Assembly (NCBI GenBank): GCA_913057725.1
Contig: CAJXOS010000021.1
Coordinates: forward strand, 1-58,393
Direction: 5' to 3'
DNA: 58,393 nucleotides
Source of the DNA: an uncultured Lewinella sp.
Lineage (GTDB): Bacteria > Bacteroidota > Bacteroidia > Chitinophagales > Saprospiraceae
Shown here: piece after piece, positions 51,928-58,393 of the stretch
Numbering within the stretch: the stretch's first letter is position 1
How the letters are laid out: each line of letters opens with the position of its first letter
The notes under the pieces: generated by a model
What the model was told of the DNA's origin: nothing
The model's database searches: none
What the model saw: the letters and a program-made list of their open reading frames with translations, nothing else
Program-made: the position numbers and the translations under genes

Positions 51928-53334
51928 TTATGCAAGTACTTCAATTTGTGAACGGACATCGACAATCTCACCAGCAATAGCCGCTGCTGCTGCTGTGAGT
52001 GGGCTTGCCAAAATGGTCCGAGCGCCTTGCCCTTGTCGACCTTCGAAGTTTCGATTACTGGTGGAAACACAGTATTTACCTGCTGGCACCTTGTCTTCGT
52101 TCATCCCTAAACAAGCCGAACAACCGGCCTGACGGAATTCGAAGCCGGCTGCTTCAAATAGTTTGTCTAAACCTTCTGCCTTGGCCTGAACTGCTATCTG
52201 TTGTGAACCAGGAACAATCATGGCTCTGACGTGAGACGCTACTTGCTTTCCCTCCACTAGACCAGCGGCCTGGCGAAGATCTTCCATGCGGGAGTTGGTA
52301 CAAGAACCGATAAACACATAATCGATCTTTTGCCCCAATAGTCCTTCACCCGCTTGTACATCCATATAGCGCAGTGATTTTTGGAAGGTGGCTTCACTTT
52401 CCCCAACTTTGGCTTGGGCAGGTACATTCTCCGTGACACCCATACCCATCCCTGGATTGGTACCATAGGTGATCATAGGTTCAACGTCGGCCGCATCAAA
52501 GTGGTACTCTTCGTCGAAGACGGCGTCTTCATCCGTGAATAAGGTTTTCCAATCTGCTAACTTTTCTTCCCATTCTGCACCTTTAGGGGCAAACTCACGG
52601 CCCTGTACATAATCGAAAGTGGTTTGGTCTGGAGCAATCAAGCCACCGCGGGCACCCATCTCAATACTCATATTGCAAACGGTCATACGACCTTCCATGC
52701 TCAATCCACGGATAGCAGAGCCAGCGTACTCGACAAAGTGACCTGTGCCACCGCCAACGCCGAGCTTAGAGATGATGTAAAGAATAATGTCCTTAGCAAC
52801 AACGCCAGGAGCCAGGTCACCATCCACAGATATGCGCATCCGCTTGGGCTTACGCTGCAGTAGACACTGTGTGGCTAGTACTTGCTCAACTTGGCTGGTA
52901 CCAATTCCGAAAGCAATGGCACCGAATGCACCATGCGTGCTGGTATGGCTATCACCACATACCATAGTGAATCCAGGCCGGGTGATACCCAATTCTGGTC
53001 CGATCACGTGCACTATTCCCTGGTACTTGTGCCCCAGGCCATACAGCTCAACGCCAAATTCGGCGCAGTTTTGCGTTAGTGCGTCCACTTGCTTACGCGA
53101 TAGCGGCTCTTCAATCGGCAAGTGTTGATTAATAGTAGGTACGTTGTGATCAGCGGTAGCAATTGTTTGCTTTGGCCGAAAAACAGGCAAACCCCGGCGG
53201 CGGAGACCGTCGAAGGCTTGCGGACTCGTCACCTCATGAATTAGATGACGATCAATATAAAGTACCTGTTGACCGCCCTCAATCGATTGGACGACATGGC
53301 GATCCCAGATTTTATCAAACAAGGTCTTTCCCAT
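51928..53334 (-). CDS. leuC: 3-isopropylmalate dehydratase large subunit
   Basis: 468 residues, aconitase family, with iron-sulfur cluster cysteines in [13 protein letters not shown] and in [12 protein letters not shown] (Cys-x2-Cys). Also visible are [17 protein letters not shown] at the N-terminus and [16 protein letters not shown]. It forms the catalytic iron-sulfur subunit with LeuD. It follows leuA by 31 bp on the same strand. Confidence 0.96.
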   Translation of the reverse strand: MGKTLFDKIWDRHVVQSIEGGQQVLYIDRHLIHEVTSPQAFDGLRRRGLPVFRPKQTIATADHNVPTINQHLPIEEPLSRKQVDALTQNCAEFGVELYGLGHKYQGIVHVIGPELGITRPGFTMVCGDSHTSTHGAFGAIAFGIGTSQVEQVLATQCLLQRKPKRMRISVDGDLAPGVVAKDIILYIISKLGVGGGTGHFVEYAGSAIRGLSMEGRMTVCNMSIEMGARGGLIAPDQTTFDYVQGREFAPKGAEWEEKLADWKTLFTDEDAVFDEEYHFDAADVEPMITYGTNPGMGMGVTENVPAQAKVGESEATFQKSLRYMDVQAGEGLLGQKIDYVFIGSCTNSRMEDLRQAAGLVEGKQVASHVRAMIVPGSQQIAVQAKAEGLDKLFEAAGFEFRQAGCSACLGMNEDKVPAGKYCVSTSNRNFEGRQGQGARTILASPLTAAAAAIAGEIVDVRSQIEVLA

Positions 53335-53365
53335 GAAAGGTGGTTAGGTTTTGACCTGACTTGCC

Positions 53366-54526
53366 TTAAGCCAGAATATTTTCAACTTTTAAGATTTCTT
53401 CCAAGTCGGCATCATTAACCTCTTTCTTGCGGTCAGCAACTTGCAGGAACTTAGCATAAGCCGAGTCCAGCTCAATTTTGCTGAGGTTATGGCCGATGTT
53501 TTTGAAGCGGTACGCCAAAGCTGCTCGTCCAGACCGTGCAGTCAAGACAATCTTACTGGTATCCACGCCTACTTCTTGTGGATCAATGATCTCATACGTG
53601 TCACGACGCTTGATCACACCATCTTGGTGAATACCGCTAGAGTGAGCAAAAGCATTGGCGCCAACGATGGCCTTGTTAGGCTGTACGATCATGCCCATGC
53701 GATCACTCACAAGGTGGCTCGTCTCATTGAGGAGCCGCGAATTAATGTGTGAATCCAAGTTTAGATAGGGGTGTTGGCGCATGATCATGACCACCTCTTC
53801 CAGAGAAGTGTTCCCGGCACGCTCGCCAATACCGTTAATAGTACATTCAATTTGCCGTGCTCCATTCTGGATACCGGCTATAGAGTTGGCTGTTGCCAGA
53901 CCCAAATCATTATGACAGTGTGTCGATAAAACCACATTGTCGATGCCTTTTACATTTTCCTTGAGGAACCGAATCTTAGCACCGTATTCTTCCGGTAGGC
54001 AGTAACCAGTGGTGTCAGGAATGTTTAAGACAGTAGCTCCTGCTTGAATAGCTGCTTCGCAGACGCGAGCGAGGTACTCATTTTCAGTGCGACCGGCGTC
54101 TTCCGCGTAGAATTCAACATCCTCCACAAAGGTTTTGGCATAACGCACCGCTTTGACTGCTCGCTCCAGAATCTCGTCCTGTGTAGACTTCAGCTTGTAC
54201 TTGATATGCGATTCAGAGGTGCCAATACCAGTATGGATACGAGGATGCTTAGCATATACCAATGCTTCAGCTGCTCGCTTGATGTCGGCTTCTACTGCAC
54301 GAGAAAGGGCGCAAACCCGTGCCTTTTTGATGATTTTGGCAATCTCTACTACTGAGTTGAAGTCACCAGGACTAGAGATTGGAAAACCCGCTTCAATGAT
54401 ATCAACCCCTAGCTCTTCCAGCTGCAGGGCAATTTCGATTTTCTGCGGAGTGGCCAATTTACAACCCGGAACCTGCTCTCCGTCGCGCAGGGTGGTGTCG
54501 AAGATATGTATGTGCTCTGCTGACAT
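53366..54526 (-). CDS. leuA: 2-isopropylmalate synthase, short form lacking the regulatory domain
   Basis: 386 residues, against roughly 510-520 for the long E. coli type. The catalytic TIM barrel is complete: [40 protein letters not shown] (metal His) and [14 protein letters not shown], followed by the linker region with [15 protein letters not shown]. The C-terminal LeuA dimer/allosteric domain is absent, and the protein ends at [12 protein letters not shown]. It condenses acetyl-CoA with 2-ketoisovalerate, the first committed step to leucine. Classical feedback inhibition by leucine through that domain is not expected. Confidence 0.94.
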   Translation of the reverse strand: MSAEHIHIFDTTLRDGEQVPGCKLATPQKIEIALQLEELGVDIIEAGFPISSPGDFNSVVEIAKIIKKARVCALSRAVEADIKRAAEALVYAKHPRIHTGIGTSESHIKYKLKSTQDEILERAVKAVRYAKTFVEDVEFYAEDAGRTENEYLARVCEAAIQAGATVLNIPDTTGYCLPEEYGAKIRFLKENVKGIDNVVLSTHCHNDLGLATANSIAGIQNGARQIECTINGIGERAGNTSLEEVVMIMRQHPYLNLDSHINSRLLNETSHLVSDRMGMIVQPNKAIVGANAFAHSSGIHQDGVIKRRDTYEIIDPQEVGVDTSKIVLTARSGRAALAYRFKNIGHNLSKIELDSAYAKFLQVADRKKEVNDADLEEILKVENILA

Positions 54527-54603
54527 AGGAATAGAAATAATACTAGAGTTTGTATGTTTGTGTAAGACACAGGCGAAAAGTACTTCGTCCGAAGTCCACT
54601 GTT

Positions 54604-54611
54604 CAAAGATA
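54604..54611 (-). promoter_or_regulatory. Minus-7 box (TATCTTTG) of the leuACDB operon
   Basis: An exact TAnnTTTG match on the minus strand, 78 bp upstream of the leuA ATG, with no clear TTTG element 19-21 bp before it. A 14-bp palindrome ACTTCG/CGAAGT (about 54580-54593) lies in the leader and is followed by TTTT, a weak attenuator-like feature. Confidence 0.5.
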
Positions 54612-54724
54612 TTTGGAAGTGATCAGCCAGGGTAGCTAAAATAGTCTTGTAGTACCACGGGCTAATTAGCTGTGTGCTTACATAAATAGTTGTTTATTAA
54701 TGGTTTAGTAAACTTGAAACTACA

Positions 54725-56290
54725 ATGCCAAAACAGAAGACCGACGATTTATTGCAATTGATAGTATCGTTGACAAGAGCGGAGAAACGACATTTCCGAC
54801 TGTTTGTACGTCGGAACCAGTCTTCCAATGATATTCTGTTTCTACAACTATTTGATCACCTGGATAAACACCAGGAGTACGATGAGCCTTTACTGCTAAA
54901 AAGAATACCAGAAATTAAGAAGAGTCAGCTCTCTAATCTTAAAGCTCATTTGTACAAGCAGCTCCTTACCAGCCTACGACTCCTTAGTAAGAATTATAAT
55001 CAGGATATCGAGATCCGGGAGACCATCGACTATGCCCGGGTACTCTATAATAAAGGTCTGTACCGCCAGTCGCTGGATGTCTTGGATAAAGCCAAGCAGA
55101 AAGCGGATCAAGGGCAGTTTGATGCCTTGCGTCTAGAAATCTTGGAATTTGAGAAACGCATTGAAGGGCAATACATTACCCGAAGCATTGAGGGTAGGGC
55201 AGAGCAGTTGAGCAAAGAATCATTAGAAGCCACAAACCTATTGTATCGGGCCAATCAGTTCTCTAATCTGAGTTTACAGATGTATGCCCTTTATTTGAAG
55301 GTAGGTTATGTTCGTAATGAAAAGGATTATCACTACGTCAAAGATATCTTTCAATCACGATTGCCGGATGTCAGTTATGATAGCCTGGACTTTTGGGGCA
55401 AAATTTATCATTGCAAGGCCTACTATTGGTTTTATCATATGACCCAGGATTTTCCTCGGGGTTATCGCTATAGTGAGCGTTGGCTGAGCCTCTTCCAACA
55501 ACATCCTGATGCTATTCAAGTACACCCGGCGGAGTACTTGAAAGGGATGCATAAGTTGCTCAATGCATTGTTCAACATCTTGCACCACAACCGATTCCGG
55601 GAAATAATGCAAGTATTAGAGCAGTTTCCCGAGCAATATGATATGGGTAAGAATCGGAATGTTGAAGGCCTGTATTATCTGTTCTGGTATATCCATCAAA
55701 TCAAGCTGCATTTCTTGGAAGGCACTTTCTCCGAGGGCATTGAACTGGTGAAGCCGCTCATGAAGATCATCGAGAACAATACCTATAATTGGGATAGCCG
55801 AAGGGTATTGGTCTTCTACTATCGTATCGCCTGCCTATACTTTGCGAGTGGTGATAATAGCTCTGCAATTGATTACCTCAACCTTATACTGAATCAGAAG
55901 AACCCAGATTATCGGGAAGATATTCAGAGCTTTGCGCGCATTCTGAACCTAATTGCGCATTTCGAATTGGGTAACCGCCAACTCGTAGAATATCAGGTGA
56001 AATCAGTGTATCGGTTCCTCTCAAAGCTGGAGGAACTGAACGAGGTGCAGCGTGAGATCTTCTACTTTATCCGCAAGACGCCACGCATCCGTACAGATGA
56101 GTTGCCCGAAGAATTTCTTCGACTTAAAGAGAAGCTTGTGGCCCTTGAGGATAGCCCATTTGTGCGCCGACCATTCCTTTATCTCGACATCATTTCCTGG
56201 CTGGAGAGTAAGATAGAAGAGGTGCCAGTACAGGATGTTATCCGTAGAAAATTCCTAGACCGAGAGACCGCTCGAACAACTAGTACCTAA
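54725..56290 (+). CDS. Large alpha-helical protein of unknown function (paralog of 16116-17621)
   Basis: 521 residues, helical throughout, rich in Leu, Tyr, Arg and Gln, without signal peptide or membrane segment. N-terminal motif LLQLIVSLTRAEKRHFRLFVRR, then FLQLFDHLDKHQEY and LKAHLYKQLLTSLRLL, shared in pattern with the 16116-17621 protein. The middle resembles TPR-like pairs (YRQSLDVLDKAKQKAD, ALYLKVGYV). Family function unknown to me. It stands divergent from leuA. The DUF4856 gene follows 117 bp later with its own promoter. Confidence 0.8.
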   Translation: MPKQKTDDLLQLIVSLTRAEKRHFRLFVRRNQSSNDILFLQLFDHLDKHQEYDEPLLLKRIPEIKKSQLSNLKAHLYKQLLTSLRLLSKNYNQDIEIRETIDYARVLYNKGLYRQSLDVLDKAKQKADQGQFDALRLEILEFEKRIEGQYITRSIEGRAEQLSKESLEATNLLYRANQFSNLSLQMYALYLKVGYVRNEKDYHYVKDIFQSRLPDVSYDSLDFWGKIYHCKAYYWFYHMTQDFPRGYRYSERWLSLFQQHPDAIQVHPAEYLKGMHKLLNALFNILHHNRFREIMQVLEQFPEQYDMGKNRNVEGLYYLFWYIHQIKLHFLEGTFSEGIELVKPLMKIIENNTYNWDSRRVLVFYYRIACLYFASGDNSSAIDYLNLILNQKNPDYREDIQSFARILNLIAHFELGNRQLVEYQVKSVYRFLSKLEELNEVQREIFYFIRKTPRIRTDELPEEFLRLKEKLVALEDSPFVRRPFLYLDIISWLESKIEEVPVQDVIRRKFLDRETARTTST

Positions 56291-56337
56291 TCGTTAGGTA
56301 TTAATTAGTGAGACTACCTCAAATCTTCCACTAAGGC

Positions 56338-56368
56338 TTGTCTGCGCCGGTGGTGGACTTTACATTTG
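56338..56368 (+). promoter_or_regulatory. Promoter of the DUF4856-imelysin unit
   Basis: TTG at 56338-56340 and TACATTTG at 56361-56368 with a 20-bp spacer, a good match to the Bacteroidetes consensus. The predicted start is near 56375, about 33 bp before the GTG at 56408. Confidence 0.7.
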
Positions 56369-56374
56369 CAACGC

Positions 56375-56395
56375 TATTTAGATTTAGTTTAAATA
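56375..56395. promoter_or_regulatory. Operator-like palindrome at the DUF4856 transcription start
   Basis: TATTTA (56375-56380), nine bases, TAAATA (56390-56395): an A/T-rich inverted repeat exactly at the expected transcription start. It could bind an iron-responsive repressor, given the imelysin gene downstream, but no known box is matched exactly. Confidence 0.45.
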
Positions 56396-56407
56396 AATTT
56401 AAAGAAC

Positions 56408-57619
56408 GTGAATCTACGCTTCCTGTATCTTCTAGCCTTAGCAGGCACCGTGCTAATTTCTTCCTGTGATGATGACGATCAAGGACCAAATATTGATGAA
56501 CCAGACACCTATGCGTTTTCACGTGACGGTGCATCCACTGTATCCTTCAGTGGCCAGACGACTAGAATCCTAATGGGGGAGGAGTTGGTTAGTGCGATGC
56601 TAAACTTCTCCGTGACCGCAGAGGAGCTACAAAATATGTTTGTCAATCCGGATGGCGTGGATCCATTTGCAAACGCAGACCTGAACGCATCTACAAAGAG
56701 TATCCGTTCGAAGACTGCAGCATCCGCTGACTATTTTTCTGCGAATACGGCTACTGCTGCCGAAATCAAAGCTGACTTTGATGCCTGGATCGCCGCTCAA
56801 GTAGCTGAAGTTTATCCTAATCAAAACACCCTCGCCAGTGCTGGTGTAGCGGGGCAAATTGAAGATGGATCCTCCACCCGCTATGTAAATACGCAAGGAT
56901 TAGAATACAATCAGATGGTTGGTAAGAGCTTGATTGGAGCATTAATGACAGATCAGGCATTGAACAACTATCTCAGCCCTGCAGTACTCGATGCGGGTGC
57001 CAATGTTGATGAGAATGATAATGGTACGGTAGTAGAAGGTGAGGATTACACCAATATGGAGCACAAGTGGGATGAGGCCTACGGTTACCTATACGGAACT
57101 GCAGCGAATCCTGCTGATCCTAACGCCACTATTGGCGATGATGATAGTTTCTTGAATAAGTATATCGGTCGCGTTGAAGATGACCCAGACTTCATGGGAA
57201 TTGCAGATGACATCTATGCGGCCTTAAAGCTTGGTCGTGCAGCAATTGTGGCTGGTGAGTACAAGGTGCGTGATGAACAAGCGGCAATTGTACAAGAAAA
57301 GGTGTCTACGGTTATTGGCGTGCGTGCGGTATACTATCTGCAACAAGCCAAGAATGGTTTGGAGTCTTCACCGGTAAATATGGGGGGCGTATTGCACGAC
57401 CTATCTGAAGCTTATGGCTTCATCTACAGCTTGCAGTTTACACGCAAGCCTAATACCGATAGCCCGTACTTCACAAAAGACCAGGTAGCTGGATTTATCA
57501 CAACTATGCTGGGCGATGGCCCTAATGGTTTGTGGGATGTAACTCCTGCCACACTTCAAACATTGTCTGACCAAATCACAGCTGCGTTTGACTTCACTGT
57601 TGAACAAGCTGGAAGCTAA
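56408..57619 (+). CDS. DUF4856-family lipoprotein
   Basis: 403 residues from a GTG start. Lipoprotein signal peptide (LRFLYLLALAGTVLISSC, Cys20), followed by an acidic linker (DDDDQGPNIDEPD), then a long helical domain matching the DUF4856 pattern: GEELVSAMLNFSVT, YNQMVGKSLIGALMTDQALNNYL, MEHKWDEAYGYLYG and GGVLHDLSEAYGFIYSLQF. DUF4856 has no proven biochemical role. In Bacteroidetes it is typically next to imelysin genes, as here, and is thought to take part in iron uptake. It probably sits on the outer membrane or periplasmic face. Confidence 0.85.
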   Translation: MNLRFLYLLALAGTVLISSCDDDDQGPNIDEPDTYAFSRDGASTVSFSGQTTRILMGEELVSAMLNFSVTAEELQNMFVNPDGVDPFANADLNASTKSIRSKTAASADYFSANTATAAEIKADFDAWIAAQVAEVYPNQNTLASAGVAGQIEDGSSTRYVNTQGLEYNQMVGKSLIGALMTDQALNNYLSPAVLDAGANVDENDNGTVVEGEDYTNMEHKWDEAYGYLYGTAANPADPNATIGDDDSFLNKYIGRVEDDPDFMGIADDIYAALKLGRAAIVAGEYKVRDEQAAIVQEKVSTVIGVRAVYYLQQAKNGLESSPVNMGGVLHDLSEAYGFIYSLQFTRKPNTDSPYFTKDQVAGFITTMLGDGPNGLWDVTPATLQTLSDQITAAFDFTVEQAGS

Positions 57620-57725
57620 TAAAATCGTGCTTGCGGAGTCAGTAGTCTTTTTGACCTTCCTCCTTAAACCTCAAAAGCTCAATTAATAACTGCTTGTGTA
57701 GTAGTTATTGTGAACAAAGCCAAAC

Positions 57726-57749
57726 GGGTGGCCCATAATTGGGTCACCC
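57726..57749 (+). terminator. Intercistronic hairpin between DUF4856 and imelysin genes
   Basis: GGGTGGCCCA (57726-57735) and TGGGTCACCC (57740-57749) pair with one mismatch around a TAAT loop, and flanking CCAA/TTGG can extend the stem. There is no clean T tract after it, so it is more likely a processing or partial-attenuation hairpin in an operon than a full terminator. Confidence 0.5.
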
Positions 57750-57778
57750 CTTGGTGTTTCTTAAAACTAAGGTGCATT

Positions 57779-58393
57779 ATGAAAAGAGTATTGTTGTTAT
57801 TCGTCTTATTTGGTTTGTTTGCGGCCTGTGGAAGCGATGATAATAGCCCGCAACCAACCGATGATTTTGACCGCAAAGCAATGTTGTCGCATTGGGCAGA
57901 TAACGTAATTGTTCCTGGCCTTGAAGCTAATGTGGCGGATATTACGACTTTGGTAACGGCGGCAGAGGCTTTCCGGGATAATCCGGCTGACAATGAGTTT
58001 CAGACGCTGAAAACAGCCTGGCTTGAAGCCTACAAAGAATGGCAACGCATTGGCATATTCGAAATCGGGAAAGCCGAAGAGTTACAGCTCATTAGCCGAA
58101 TGAATTTATATCCAACAGATGCAAGTGGCATTGAGGAGAATATTGCAGTGGGCGACTACAACCTGGATCTTCCTTCAGAGAAAACCCGCCAAGGTTTTCC
58201 TGCTTTGGACTACCTCCTGTACGGTATTGCGGCAGATGAGGCCGCAGTGCTGGCTAAGTTTCAAGATGCAGCTGTTGGCTCAGCTTATCGTGATTATGTA
58301 GTAGGCGTAGCTCAAAAAATGCAATCCATGCTCCAGACGGTTCTGGAGGATTGGAACAACGGCTATCGGGAGACTTTCGTCGACAATGATGGG
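57779..58393 (+). CDS. Imelysin-family lipoprotein, 5' part (runs off window)
   Basis: 205 codons are present and the frame is open to the last base, so the 3' end is cut by the window edge. The N-terminus is a lipoprotein signal peptide (MKRVLLLFVLFGLFAACGS, Cys17). The imelysin (peptidase M75-like) fold shows as AWLEAYKEWQRIGIFEIG and the family segment GFPALDYLLYG in the iron-binding region. Imelysin-like proteins bind iron or heme outside the cell or in the periplasm. Most family members lack proven protease activity. It follows the DUF4856 lipoprotein gene, which supports an iron-related role. Confidence 0.88.
   Translation, partial: MKRVLLLFVLFGLFAACGSDDNSPQPTDDFDRKAMLSHWADNVIVPGLEANVADITTLVTAAEAFRDNPADNEFQTLKTAWLEAYKEWQRIGIFEIGKAEELQLISRMNLYPTDASGIEENIAVGDYNLDLPSEKTRQGFPALDYLLYGIAADEAAVLAKFQDAAVGSAYRDYVVGVAQKMQSMLQTVLEDWNNGYRETFVDNDG

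Noticed and set aside
54409..54606. Leucine-rich short frame overlapping the leuA start (TLVLFLFL with several Leu codons), as a leader peptide
   Set aside because: Its only start is a TTG lying inside the proposed -7 box of leuA, so the transcript would not contain it. The Leu stretch also lies after, not before, the small hairpin.

Overview
This window is a stretch of chromosome from a member of the Bacteroidota, most likely a Saprospiria (Lewinella-like) marine or environmental bacterium. The evidence is: three large secreted proteins ending in type IX secretion (T9SS) type A sorting domains; the Bacteroidetes promoter signature TAnnTTTG upstream of many genes; Bacteroidetes-type bS21, LeuS, GlmM, FtsX, DUF3098, DUF4856, DUF2911 and imelysin proteins; a carboxynorspermidine route to spermidine; and KdsB, which implies Kdo-containing LPS. 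No tRNA, rRNA, CRISPR array, prophage or intact insertion sequence was seen. Most of the window is ordinary chromosome, with genes packed on both strands.

Layout. 1-3.6 kb: rhomboid protease, rlmH-pncA (overlapping), a DUF389 membrane protein and divergent rpsU. 3.6-10.2 kb: a surface locus on the minus strand with a TonB-dependent receptor and two paralogous T9SS-exported alpha/beta-hydrolase-like proteins. Both paralogs lack the nucleophile serine. Repeats and terminators lie between the genes. 10.4-22 kb: PAP2 phosphatase, glmM, a two-domain retropepsin-like aspartyl protease, GNAT, mvaB, two hypothetical proteins, an OmpA lipoprotein divergent from a cohesin-like lipoprotein, a DUF2911/TPR protein, NUDIX and cytidine deaminase. 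22-32.8 kb: saccharopine dehydrogenase (LYS9-like), a flippase-type membrane protein, carboxynorspermidine dehydrogenase, a frameshifted giant PKD-repeat T9SS surface protein, nspC and prmC. 33-37.1 kb: the minus-strand cell-envelope and translation cluster GT2-ftsX-DUF3098-uppP-truB. 37.1-37.66 kb: a noncoding interval holding a rod-shaped RNA structure that resembles 6S RNA, followed by leuS. 40.6-48.2 kb: cystathionine beta-synthase, a LysM protein, kdsB, a small membrane protein with an ankyrin protein, proC divergent from a marR regulator with a shared palindrome, and an ABC-F ATPase. 48.2-48.6 kb: a noncoding region rich in hairpins. 48.6-54.5 kb: a serine hydrolase and the leucine biosynthesis operon leuACDB. 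54.7-58.4 kb: a paralog of the helical unknown protein at 16-17.6 kb, then a DUF4856 lipoprotein and an imelysin lipoprotein, cut by the window end.

How the parts work together. leuACDB makes 2-ketoisocaproate from 2-ketoisovalerate and sits in the same window as leuS. The CANSDH/NspC pair makes spermidine or norspermidine, but the two genes are separated by the surface-protein gene. GlmM, KdsB, UppP, PAP2, FtsX and GT2 serve envelope construction. The DUF4856-imelysin pair looks like the start of an iron-related surface locus with its own promoter and an operator-like palindrome.

The observations I rate highest are the 6S-like RNA, the paired hydrolases without a nucleophile, the MarR palindrome between divergent promoters, the hairpin cluster at 48.3-48.6 kb and the frameshift in the surface protein.
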